Source: Cyclina sinensis (Eukaryota; Mollusca; Bivalvia; Venerida; Veneridae). Taken from it: DNA of 64,000 bases. This document shows positions 11,907 through 22,748 of this stretch, piece by piece. The position numbers were made by a program, and so were the translations under genes. The stretch spans positions 20,460,120 through 20,524,119 of the forward strand of contig JAAONU010000001.1 of assembly GCA_012932295.1 (NCBI GenBank), read 5' to 3'. Every line of letters starts with the position of its first letter. The first letter of the stretch is position 1. The notes under the pieces were generated by a model, which ran no database searches, was not told where the DNA came from, and saw only the letters and a list, made by a program, of their open reading frames with translations.

Positions 11907-12960
11907 ATACCCTCATCAAACATAGTTTGTGGGGGGGGGGGGGAGGGGAGGGCTATATAGGAATCACTTTGTCCCGTCCTGTCTCATCTCAGGAACCGGT
12001 AGAGTTATAACTTGAAATATAAAATATCGATGCAATATCACAATGCAACTGCGTGTGTCAAGTTCGATAACTCTAATAGTTATTTTGACATAATTATGCC
12101 CCTTTTTATCTTAGAAAATATCCCACAATTTACATTTTTTCTTGAATATCTCTGGAACCAGAATGGATATGAACTTAAAATATCAATGCAATATCATAAG
12201 CACCTCCATGTGGCAAGTTGAATAACTCTGATGTTTATTTTGAAATAAATATGCTCCTTTTTAACTTAGAAAATATCCCAAAATTTACATTTTTCTGGAA
12301 TATCTCTGGAACCAGTATTGATATGAACTTGAAGCTTAAAATATCAGTGCAGCATCCCAGTGCAGTTCCATGTGTCAAGATGTATAACTCTGGTATTTAA
12401 TCTGTTCAAAACTTTAAATATATCTTAAGGGTCACAAGAATGCTCAGTTGGCCAATTTTCATAACTCTTTAATGCATTTTAGCAAAGTTATGCCTCTTTT
12501 TTACAAAGAAAATTTTTCTGAAATTAACATTTACTTAAATATCTTTAATACCAGATAAGATGTTCTCTTGAAATTTAAATGGATTCCAGGAGATCCAAGC
12601 ATGATTAGCAGGCCAAGTGTTATTACTAAGTACTGGATTTTGACAAAGTTATGCCTTTTTTTTACTTTAAAAAAGTCTTGAAATTTGCATGTACTATAAT
12701 ATCTCTGAAACCTGAACAGGTATTAACTTGAAATTCAAAATGTACATGGAGGGTCACAGGCAAGCACAGCAGGACAAATTCTACAACACTTCCTTACATA
12801 TTGACAAAGTTATGTCACTTTTTTACTTAGGAAATGTTCTGATAATTTTTGTTAATACTTGAATAGTCTGAAACCAGAAGAGGACACTTTATCTTCAAAC
12901 AATAAATATAATGAGGGGTCACAAGGCCCCGAGCACCAGCTGAAGAAGAATCCAACATCT
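11907..12960 (+). repeat. Bivalve repeat with G tract and about 160-bp modules
   Basis: It opens 'taccctcatcaaacatagtttg', followed by a 14-G run at about 11930-11943. The following modules repeat 'ggaaccagta...atgaacttgaaa', 'gtgtcaag...taactct' and 'ttatgcccctttttta' (at about 12093, 12250, 12490, 12650 and 12815) with increasing decay. I recognise the opening as a repeat type common in bivalves. No gene is present; the open frames at 12012-12221 and 12218-12400 are module translations. Confidence 0.65.
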
Positions 12961-13159
12961 AAAATTTGAAATGATTATTAAAATTAAATGGTAAAATTTT
13001 GAATTTAGAAACAGATGCGTTCATCAACGGTGATCATGGAATTTTTAATGTGATATATTCATGTCATTCCACGAAAAATTACATGTGGTGCGTAAGAAAA
13101 TGATATGTTTGCCCTAAACGAGACAACGTGTAGAACTAAATGAAATAGAATTCAAAAAT

Positions 13160-13289
13160 GGGATCAGGGTTGGTGCAATCGTAATCAGTAATCGATTGTA
13201 ATCAAATATATTTTTACAAGTTATAGACAGTAATCAGTAATCGAAGTCATTTTCGATTATATGTAATCGAAATTTAATCAAGTACGGTC
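13160..13289. repeat. ATCGATTA-rich tract
   Basis: Repeated 'cagtaatcgattgtaatc', 'cagtaatcgaa', 'tcgattatatgtaatcga' words in both orientations directly abut the right hairpin array. It may be the terminus of another element or a simple AT/CG repeat. Its family is not established. Confidence 0.45.
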
Positions 13290-16200
13290 AATGCAGAGCT
13301 GACCGTCTATTGCATAGCTCTACATTTGGGAATATTGTATTTCGAATGCAGAGCTGAACGTCGATTGCACTGGTCTGCGTTCGGTGAATGCAGAGCTGAA
13401 CGTCGAATGCATAGCTCTACATTCAGGAATGCAGATCTAAACGTCGAATGCATAGCGTTACATTCAGGAATATTGTATTTCGAATGTAGAGCTGAATGTC
13501 GATTGCATAGCTCTACATTCGATAAATGCAGAGCTGAACGTCGAATGCGTAGCTCTACATTCAAAAATAATTTATTTTAAAAGTACAGCAGAATCTCGAT
13601 TGCACAGCTCTACATTCGTTGAATGCAGGGCTGAACGCCGAATGCATAGCTATACATTCAGGAATATTGCATTTCGAATGTAGAGCTGAATGTCCATTTC
13701 ACAGCTCTACATTCGTTGAATGCATAGCTGAACGTCGATTGCATAGCTCTACATTCGGAGAATGCAGAGCTGAACGTCGAATGGATAGCAATACATTGAG
13801 GAATATTGCATTTCGAATGTAGAGCTGAATGTCGATTGCACAGCTCTACATTCGTTGAATGCAGAGCTTAACGTCGAATGCATAGCTCTACATTCGTTGA
13901 ATGCAGAGCTGAACGTCGAATGCACAGCTCTACATTCAGGAATATTGCATTTCGAATGTAGAGCTAAATGTCGATTACACAGCTCTACATCTGTTGAATG
14001 CAGAGCTGAACGTCGATTGCATAGCTCTACATTCGTTGAATGCAGAGCTGAACGTCGAATGCATAGCTCTACATTCAGGAATGCGGTTTTTCGTATGTAG
14101 GGCTGAATGTCGATTGCACAGCTCTACATTCGTTGAATGCAGAGCTGAACGTCGAATGCATAGCTCTACATTCAGAAATATTGCATTTCGAATGTAGAGC
14201 TGAATGTCGATTGCACAGCTCTACATTCGTTGAATGCAGAGCTGAACGTCGAATGCATAGCTCTACATTCAGGGATGCGGTTTTTCGTATGTAGAGCTGA
14301 ATGTCGATTGCACAGCTCTACATTCGTTGAATGCAGAGCTGAACGTCTAATGCATAGCTCTACATTCAGAAATATTGCATTTCGAATGTAGAGCTGAATG
14401 TCGATTGCACAGCTCTACATTCGTTGAATGCAGAGCTGAACGTTGAATGCATAGCTCTACATTCAGAAATATTGCATTTCGAATGTAGAGCTGAATGTCG
14501 ATTGCACAGCTCTACATTCGTTGAATGCAGAGTTGAACGTCGAATGCATAGCTCTACATTCGAGGAATGCAGAGCTGAAAGTTGAATGCATAGCTCTACT
14601 TTTAGGAATAAGGTATTTCGAATGTAGAGCTGAATGTCGATTCCACAGCTCTACATTCGTTGAATGCAGAGCTGAACGTCGAATGCATAGCTCTACATTC
14701 GAGGAATGCAGAGCTGAACGTCGAATGCATAGCTCTACATTCAGGAATAATTTATTTTGAATGTAGAATTGAATATGGATTGCACAACTCTACATTCGTT
14801 GAGTGCCGAGCTGAACGTCGAATGCATAGCTCTACATTCAGGAATATTGTATTTCGAATGTAGAGCTGAATTTGGATTGCACAGCTCTACATTCGTTGAA
14901 TGCAGAGCTGAACGTCGATTGCATAGCTCTACATTCGGGGAATGCATAGCTGAACGTCGAATGCATAGCTTTACATTCAGGAATACGGTTTTTCGCATGT
15001 AGAGCGGAATGTCGATTGCACAGCTCTACATTCGTTGAAAGCAGAGCTAATCGTCGAATGCATAGCTCTACATTCAGGAATATTGCATTTCGAATGAAGA
15101 GCTGAATGTCGATTGCACAGCTCTACATTCGTTGAATGCAGAGCTGAACGTCGATTGCATGCATAGCTCTACATTCGGGGAATGCAGAGCTGAACGTCGA
15201 ATGGATAGCACTACATTCAGGAATATTGCATTTCGAATGTAGAGCTGAATGTCGATTGCACAGCTCTACATTCGTTGAATGCAGAGCTGAACGTCGAATG
15301 CATAGCTCTACATTCAGGAATATTGAATTTCGAATGTAGAGCTGAATGTCGATTACACAGCTCTACATTCGTTAAATGCAGAGCTGAACGTCGATTGCAT
15401 AGCTCTACATTCGGGGAATGCAGAGCTGAACGTCGAATGGATAGCATTACATTCAGGAATATTGCATTTCGAATGTAGAGCTGAATGTCGATTGCACAGT
15501 TCTACATTCGTTGAATGCAGAGCTGAACATCGAATGCATAGCTCTACATTCAGGAATATTGTATTTCGAATGTAGAGCTGAATGTCGATTGCACAGCTCT
15601 ACATTCGTTGAATGCAGAGCTGAACGTCGAATGCGTAGCTCTACATTCGTTGAATGCAGAGCTGAACGTCGAATGCATAGCTCTACATTCAGGAATGCGG
15701 TTTTTCGTATGTAGAGCTGAATGTCGATTGCACAGCTCTACATTCGTTAAATGCAGAGCTGAACGTCGATTGCATAGCTCTACATTCGGGGAATGCAGAG
15801 CTGAACGTCGAATGGATAGCATTACATTCAGGAATATTGCATTTCGAATGTAGAGCTGAATGTCGATTGCACAGTTCTACATTCGTTGAATGCAGAGCTG
15901 AACGTCGAATGCATAGCTCTACATTCAGGAATATTGTATTTCGAATGTAGAGCTGAATGTCGATTGCACAGCTCTACATTCGTTGAATGCAGAGCTGAAC
16001 GTCGAATGCGTAGCTCTACATTCGTTGAATGCAGAGCTGAACGTCGAATGCATAGCTCTACATTCAGGAATGCGGTTTTTCGTATGTAGAGCTGAATGTC
16101 GATTGCACAGCTCTACATTCGTTGAATTTAGAGCTGAATGTCAATTGCATAGCTCTACATTCGGGGAATGTAGAGCTGAACGTCAAATGCATAGCTCTAC

Positions 16201-16902
16201 ATTCAGGAATATTGTATTTCGAATGTAGAGCTGAATGTCGATTGCACAGCTCTACATTCGTTAAATGCAGAGCTGAACGTCGAATGCATAGCTCTACATT
16301 CAGGAATATTGCATTTCGAATGAAGAGCTGAATGTCGATTGCACAGCTCTTCGTTCGTTGAATGCAGAGCTGAACGTCGATTGCATAGCTCTACATTCGT
16401 TGAATGCAGAGCTGAACGTCGATTGCATAGCTCTTCATTCGTTGAATGCAGAGCTGAACGTCGAATGCATAGCTCTACATTCAGGAATATTGCATTTCGA
16501 ATGTAGAGCTGAATGTCGATTGCACAGCTCTACATTCGTTGAATGCATAGCTGAACGTCGAATGCATAGCTGTACATTCGGGGAATGTAGAGCTGAACGT
16601 CGAATGCATAGCTCTACATTCAGGAATAATTTATTTTGAATGTAGAGCTGAATGTCGATTGCACAGCTCTACATTCGTTGAATGCAGAGCTGAACGTCGA
16701 ATGCATAGCTCTACATTCAGGAATACGGTATTTCGAATGTAGAGCTGAATGTCGATTGCACAGCTCTACATATGTTGAATGCAGAGCTGAACGTCGAATG
16801 CATAGCTCTACATTCAGGAATACGGTATTTCGAATGTAGAGCTGAATGTCGATTGCACAGCTCTACATTCGTTGAATGCAGAGCTGAACGTAGATTGCAC
16901 AG
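13290..16902 (-). repeat. Right array of hairpin tandem repeats, inverted relative to the left array
   Basis: Same 39-nt dyad module as at 4789-7154 but in opposite orientation (gaatgcagagctgaacgtcgaatgc..., then tacattcgttgaatgc). The short linker reads gtt or ggg and the long linker agga-atattgcattt. About 75 dyads are present. Variant linkers (for example aggaatgcggtttttcgt at 14074, 14269, 15692 and 16067) mark subfamilies shared by distant units, which indicates spread of variants within the array. The multiple 67-93 aa open frames on both strands here are repeat translations. Confidence 0.9.
15363..16112. repeat. 375-bp tandem duplication inside the right array
   Basis: 15363-15737 and 15738-16112 are nearly identical unit by unit, including rare variants: 'gttaaatgcag', the private 'gaatggatagcattac', 'cacagttctac', 'gaatgcgtagctc' and the 'gcggtttttcgt' linker. 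The few differences include aacatcg against aacgtcg. This is the most recent amplification step visible in the array. Confidence 0.85.
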
Positions 16903-17007
16903 CTGTGTATTAGCATATCTGCTAATGCATAGCCGAATGTTGATTGCATTGCTGTACATTGAATGTCGAACGTCGATTGCAGATCTCATAGCTAACTTCA
17001 CTCTAAT
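16903..17007 (-). repeat. Terminal inverted repeat tip, right
   Basis: Reverse complement of the left tip at 4684-4788, including the ATTAGCA-tatc-TGCTAAT dyad (about 16908-16925). It ends CTTCACTCTAAT at 17007, immediately before the 9-bp duplication. Confidence 0.85.
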
Positions 17008-17016
17008 AATGTGGTA
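17008..17016. repeat. Target-site duplication, right copy (AATGTGGTA)
   Basis: Identical to 4675-4683. Extending to 10 bp would break the symmetry of the tips (ATTAG.../...CTAAT), so nine is the better-supported length. Confidence 0.9.
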
Positions 17017-19015
17017 TGGCCTTTTGGTAAGACACTATCTGCTTCGTGTTTTAACCAGCAAAGCTGACTCTGTCATTAGTATAGTTGTGTTTTGAGAACT
17101 ACAGATGAGAGTTGTTTGAAGTGGCTTCACAAATCTAGCCAGTCATATTGGTATGAGACTAAACACTGATAAAATGTTCTGTCACGAATTAAGTCTTGCT
17201 GATAATGAATAAGCATCGAGCATGAATTGTTACTAAAAAAGTTAAACCAGGAACTACGCATGAAAGCCACTGATCATGTCAGCATAGCATGGATGCAATT
17301 TAAATTTCATATAGTTTATTGCCTGTACTTGAGGACTGTTTTTTCATTGTAAGACCACGTATAATGTGAATTGTCAGGATAAAAGTAGTCTTGATTAAAG
17401 CAAAACAGAAGAATTTAGAAAAAAGTGATTGTAAACTTTAAAAATCGTGTGACAGTCGTTGAAAATGTATTAACAGTTTATAATAATGTTATTATTGTTT
17501 TCATTACTCTGTTGTTTACCTGTCAAACAATTCTTTGCAATACCAGTACGCTCTATGCAATTAGGCTACTTTTTATTAATCTAGTACGAGTGCAACTATG
17601 TTTGTTTTTCTTTTATTTTTGTTTTGGCTTTTTATTTTTTCATTCGTTTCCAAATCACAAAAGAATAGAACAGAACTCTAATAACTCAGAAGGTTAAATT
17701 TTGTTTGAACACTTTGGTATACATATCAAATTATTGGAACACAAATGTTGAAACAAGACTTAATAATGTGTTTAATGATTTTTTTTATTATTTACGTAAT
17801 GCTTCAAAATATACATTACATACTTAAATTATGTACTCAAAATTAACGGCCCTTACCAAGACTATCTATGTAATATATTGATACTAATATTGTCATGTAT
17901 TTCCTCTGAGAAAGAAAGTTTTCCTTGCCTTACGCAGGCGTTTGATTTAATGTATAAGAACTCCTTGACAGCTTCATTGAAAATTTTGCTCTGAGACATA
18001 CAAAATCTTTCAGCTTGATGTCCTGAACTTCCATAATACCATTGCAAATGTGGTTGCGAAAGAAAGCTGAACATGAGATTATTGATACAATTTTGATCCA
18101 GTTAGAATTTAAGTTCTGGTCTTGAAAATATTCCGCTTTGTTTTTGTTTTAGCCTATTGATAGTAAATCAGCGATAGTGCTTGATTTTCATCTTTAAAGG
18201 CACAAGCTACATCCGTATTATGTTTTCATAAAACATTACCACTAAAATACAACTCCCATATAGTTCTATAACTGTTTTTGAACAGATCATCGCCTGTTTA
18301 TATTATTCGATTTAATAAAATCTTAGAAATTCTACATAATTGTCTAAGCTTCAGCATGTAACGTGTTTTGATAAAGACGTTATAAGTAAGAATAGTCAAC
18401 AGTTTCTTACTTATTAGTTATCATATCATAGACGACGTCGTGGGCGTATAATAAAGCCGTGTTATGTTTTTGTAATAACATCAGTGTAATAAAACTTTGA
18501 CGTCAACTTCATTAACAATACACTTATGACGTTCGCGCATATACGGACAGAACAAACAGTTTCTGTGAGTTTCTGTGACCATTCACCTACAAAAGTCTAT
18601 GATATAAATTGAACATTATGCTCGGCAGACCCTCGTTTTTATCGTTGCGTCATATCTCGTGCAATAAATCCTGTATTACATGACCCCTCATTTAATATCG
18701 TCTATTTATTACTTTAATTTGCGTTTGTTCATTCGTCGACTTGGTATTTTGAAATTAATGTCTATATCAATAGGATACATCTTTCAGCTCCTTCAGATAA
18801 CGTCTCATTACCCGGAAGTTTATTGACTTATGAACTTAAGACATTTCTAAAAAAAATCAAAGATGAGAAAAGGTAATCATTTGGTTGTTGTTTTACATTT
18901 CTCTCCTCACGGAATAATCGGTTGTAAGATTCATAAGCGAATTTATCATTTGTATATTAAGATTCATCTTGATAAAACATGACTTTTTATACTTATTTAA
19001 GTTAAAAAAAGACTG
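17017..19015. other. AT-rich stretch, no gene seen
   Basis: No credible exon, RNA gene or repeat structure was found. The open frames at 17425-17697 (plus) and 17862-18074 (minus) are low-complexity and have no recognisable motif. Confidence 0.5.
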
Positions 19016-19550
19016 AAATAAAGTGCAGTAAGAAAACTTGAAGTAAATTATTTAAATAAAGTGCAGTAAGAAAACTTTAGGTAAATTATTTAAATAAAGT
19101 GCACTAAGAAAACTTTAGGTAAATTATTTAAATGAAGTGCACTAAGAAAACTTTAGGTAAATTATTTAAATGAAGTGCAGTAAGAAAACTTTAGGTAAAT
19201 TATTTAAATGAAGTGCAGTAAGAAAACTTTAGGTAAATTATTTAAATGAAGTGCAGTAAGAAAACTTTAGGTAAATTATTTAAATAAAGTGCAGTAAGAA
19301 AACTTTAGGTAAATTATTTAAATGAAGTGCAGTAAGAAAACTTGAAGTAAATTATTTAAATAAAGTGCAGTAAGAAAACTTTAGGTAAATTATTTAAATA
19401 AAGTGCAGTAAGAAAACTTTAGGTAAATTATTTAAATGAAGTGCACTAAGAAAACTTTAGGTAAATTATTTAAATAAAGTGCAGTAAGAAAACTTTAGGT
19501 AAATTATTTTAATGAAGTGCAGTAAGAAAACTTTAGGTAAATTATTTAAA
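19016..19550 (+). repeat. 38-bp minisatellite, about 14 copies
   Basis: The unit is aaataaagtgcagtaaga followed by aaactttaggtaaattattt (38 bp). Variants alternate: aaataaag/aaatgaag, gcagtaag/gcactaag, and aacttgaagtaa in units 1 and 9. Units are otherwise nearly identical, so the array is young or homogenised. No coding frame is maintained. Confidence 0.95.
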
Positions 19551-19830
19551 GAAATGTTTTATGACACGTTTTGCTGAAGTAAATATGCATTTGGTTTTTG
19601 TTTCATTTTCCAGTAATACTTTTACTGCAGTGCGAGGTAAAGATTCTACCAAGAAATGAAGGTGTCATTATGCAATGTTTACATTTACAAAATACGATAA
19701 CAACTGTTTGAATACGTCAAATGTTGTAATGCTTTCGACTGCAATAATTAACATGTTGTTTCTCAAAGTCCCCGCATGAACATGCGATTTCACTAATACG
19801 ATATTTTATTACGTAGGAATATACGTTCCA

Positions 19831-20291
19831 TTAAAACGACTGACTCACAGATGGGCCGACGATGCAAAAAAAAAAAAAAAAAAAAACATTTTAAAAAAGA
19901 GAAAGTGTTAAAACATATAGAAATTGTTGTTGTTATTGTGAAGAACAGATCAAAACTAAGTCACTGGCTTTTTTTTTTTTTGGTTACAAAAACAAATCAT
20001 AATAATACGTTTTACACACTTTTATATGTAAAACATTTACCCCGTCAGTCACGGGACAGATACTTTATGTTGTTAAGTTTGATGATTGGTAATAATTTCG
20101 TTAAGCTCACCGTTCATAGTTTTTGCTGAAAGGAATGGCAAGGGTTCGAATCCTGTTAAAAGTTTTTTTTTTAAATTCAGTTTCATTGTGTATAGAAGCA
20201 TAAAATTATGTTGTTTTTTTCCCTTCAGCATACTAACTTTTTTTATTTTAAAGAAAAAAATAAGGAAAATTCAGTGAGTCAGTCGCTTTAA
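19831..20291. mobile_element. TTAA-flanked non-autonomous element with a tRNA-like B box
   Basis: TTAA at 19831-19834 and at 20288-20291 flank a 453-bp unit with inverted ends: AACGACTGACTCAC on the left and GTGAGTCAGTCGCT on the right (13 of 14 match when inverted). TTAA duplications are typical of piggyBac and Kolobok elements; that affiliation is inference. Inside are a run of about 20 A (from 19866) and, at about 20138, 'gcaagggttcgaatcctg', a perfect Pol III B-box word. No A box is clear, so it is a tRNA-like remnant. Open frames 19851-20129 and 20086-20277 cover low-complexity sequence and are not credible genes. Confidence 0.65.
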
Positions 20292-21360
20292 AATTTATTT
20301 ATTAGGTCACGTACTCTCTTTAGTCTTCATAAACTTACACGTTATGAATGCTTACAGACCTTTCTATATTTAAATGCTGCCATAACGTCTTGCTGGAATG
20401 TTAGCGTCAATATTAAGGTATCATAAAACTGTTCCACAATGAGCTATAAACTGTCTCAAACAAAAATGTCATGTCATTTTATATTACGTGTCCGCTTCCA
20501 CATAGGTTAGGCCACTAAAAGCTTGAAAAAAAAAGTGAAACGAAAACGTTAACTTTCTTTTTGAATATTTTACGACCCGTGCATTAAGATGGTGATGACA
20601 CTGCCATTTATTCACACGCAGTTTTTAATACCAAATAAACAGACATAGAATAAAATTGAAGGAAAATGCGAGCATCTAACGAATCTTTACAAACGTTCAT
20701 TGGGTTACAAAACTATTTTTTGTGTGGCTTTTGTATTAATTATGGCCAAAAGGAGTGATACATTAAATTTTACCAAAATATTATAATTGAAACATTTTAT
20801 AAGCAACTCCTCATGGCAAGCAAAATGATTTTTGATAAAGTTGCTTTGCCTTGAAAAATTCAAAGATTACTATCCCTTTAAACTGACATCAAAAAGACAC
20901 GTGCCATCATTTGAAGTAGCTCAGTAGAGTGGTAAGTCAACATGGTCAATGCCTGACCATATGTTAAATTCGAAAATTCCAAATCTTTTTTTATTTGGTT
21001 TTATGGAGAAAGTTTACGTAATTTTGCGTTCAGTGTCGTAAAATTTAACATGACTTTATTAAACTTAATATTACGTATCTGGTGAACTAAATACGAGTAT
21101 ATCACGTTTGTACCTAATAAAGTATGTTTCATTCTATAAAAGAAAACAAGTGCTATCACTAAAGGTGATGAATACCCCTAGATACCGCCTTGACACAGCA
21201 GTTTCTACATTTATGGTAAACTTTTTCTGCCATAATATAAACATGAGCACCGCTGGGCAGAGCATTATATGCCCGAAGGGTGTTTTTTCTAAGTATGATG
21301 CCTTTGTGATATAAGGGGGGAAATCTTAAGCTTTAAAATTAAATGATTTGCTTAAAATTT
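20292..21360. other. No gene seen
   Basis: AT-rich DNA without a recognisable exon. At about 20918 a weak A-box-like 'gtagctcagtagagtggtaag' occurs without a matching B box, possibly a SINE remnant. Confidence 0.45.
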
Positions 21361-21365
21361 TGATT

Positions 21366-22000
21366 TTTTTTTACCTTTGACCTACTGACCCCAAAATCAA
21401 AAGAGGTCATTAACTCGATGTGTGCAACCATTATATAAATTTTAAAGTCTCTGTGAAAAATGGTTGTCGAGTTATAGAGTGTAAATGATTCTAAACATTT
21501 AGGTCACTATGACCTTGACCTTTGGCACACTGATCCCAAAATGTATAGGGGTCATCCACTCAATGTGTGCAACCATTACCTGTATTTTGAAGTCTCTAAG
21601 ACAAATAGTTGTCAAATAACAGAGTGTAAATGATTCTAAACATTTAGGAAACTATGACATTTACCTTTGACACACTGACCCAAAAATATATAGGGGTCAT
21701 CCACTCAATGTGTGCAATCATGATGTGAAGTTTGAAGTCTCTGTAACAAATTATTGTCAAGTTACATGGCGGAAATGGTTTTCAATGTTAAAACCTATGT
21801 GACCATGACCTTTTACCTACTGACTCCAAAATCAATAGGGGTCATTCACTCAATGTGTGCAACCATTACATGAATTTTGAAGTCTCTAGGACAAATGGTT
21901 GTCAAGTACCAGAGCGTAAATGATTCTAAACATTTAGGTCACTATGACCTTGACCTTTGACACACTGAGCTTTGAGCTACTGACTACCTCTACCAAGTTT
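21366..22000 (+). repeat. Tandem repeat, about 145-bp period, 'gaccttgacctttgacacactgac' type
   Basis: Four to five modules follow one another. Each contains 'gacctttgacmyactgac', 'ccaaaat...aggggtcat', 'cactcaatgtgtgcaacca', 'ttttgaagtctct', 'gttgtcaagt' and 'gagtgtaaatgattctaaac'. Module starts are near 21370, 21514, 21660, 21805 and 21950. I recognise it as a type common in bivalve genomes. It merges at 22000 into the next repeat family. Confidence 0.8.
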
Positions 22001-22682
22001 GTTCAAATTATAAACCTGGGGTCAAATTTGGCCCTGCCCCGGGGGTCAATGGATTTTATATAGGCTTATATAGTGAAACTTTAAAAATCTACTTGTCTGA
22101 AACCACATGGCCCTGAGCCTTAAGATTTGGTACGTAGCATTGTCGTGTGGACCTCTACCAAGTTTGTTTAAATTATACACCTGGGGTCAAATTTGGCTCT
22201 GCCCAGGGGTCATTTGATTTTACATAGGCTTAAATAGTAAAACTTAAAAAATCTTCTTGTCTGAAACCACAAGGCCCTGAGATATAAGATTTGGTTTGAA
22301 ACAAGCTTTATCAAGCTTTTTCGAATTATTAGATTAGGTTAAAGGTCACTGAGGCTAAAAATAGGTTTATATACTTTACCTTATAGAGCCTTCATTTAAA
22401 GACCAATATATTTGATATTCTGTATATAGGATCCTTGCATGGACCTCTACCCATGGGTAGGGTTTTAGGTCACTGGGTCAAGGTCAAGGTCACCATAGCC
22501 TATAAAAGATATTTCTACTTTCTGTCATAGAGCCTTTATTTATTGACTGATATTTTACATATTTATATATTTATATTTATATTACTTACATATTTTCAAT
22601 TAAAACATGAAATACTGCTTAACTGCAAACTTATTGACAAAATACTCGGGTGAGCGATCTAGGTCCATCATGGCCATCTTGT
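22000..22682 (+). repeat. Dispersed bivalve repeat (same family as 10205-11040)
   Basis: Modules with 'ggggtcaaatttggccctgc', 'ggcttatatagtgaaac', 'cttgtctgaaaccaca' and 'ggacctctaccaagtttgtt' repeat at about 180 bp. The block ends 'gggtgagcgatctaggtcca' then 'tcatggccatcttgtc' at 22650-22683, the usual 3' terminus of the family. Confidence 0.75.
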
Positions 22683-22748
22683 CTTTTTGTAGATATTAGA
22701 TATCTTGGTTCTCTACCCACACCATCAAAGATCTTAAATTTAACGCTC

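Larger units (their letters stand above)
7155..13289. other. Central 6.1-kb segment of the foldback element
   Basis: Sequence between the two inverted arrays. I see no transposase: the longest open frame (7180-7494 plus, 104 aa) begins in the array edge and has no DDE or zinc-finger pattern. The segment consists of a two-copy 140-bp repeat (7975-8230), AT-rich DNA (8300-10200), bivalve repeat blocks (10205-11040; 11907-12960), two tRNA-headed repeats (11046-11410) and an ATCGATTA-rich tract next to the right array. Stretches 7155-7970 and 8300-10200 show nothing recognisable. The content could be cargo captured between two arms, or host DNA littered by later insertions. Confidence 0.6.
4684..17007. 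mobile_element. 12.3-kb foldback-type transposon (FB-like, probably MuDR-mobilised)
   Basis: The unit starts ATTAGAGTGAAG and ends CTTCACTCTAAT. The outermost 105 bp at each end (4684-4788; 16903-17007) are nearly perfect reverse complements. Inside them lie multi-kb inverted arrays of the same hairpin repeat (to 7154 on the left, from 13290 on the right), around a 6.1-kb centre. It is flanked by a perfect 9-bp duplication, AATGTGGTA. Long inverted ends made of tandem modules define Foldback elements (Drosophila FB, which has 9-bp duplications and is placed with MuDR, and sea-urchin TU). That affiliation is inference from architecture and TSD length. No transposase is visible inside, so the copy is non-autonomous. 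The arms differ in length (about 2.5 against 3.7 kb), as expected from unequal exchange in tandem arrays. Confidence 0.88.

Noticed and set aside
13290..16902. Further repeat-protein-like frames (for example 15608-15853, 16358-16639)
   Set aside because: Same explanation: periodic DNA whose 42-bp unit is divisible by three. Opposite-strand frames are equally open.
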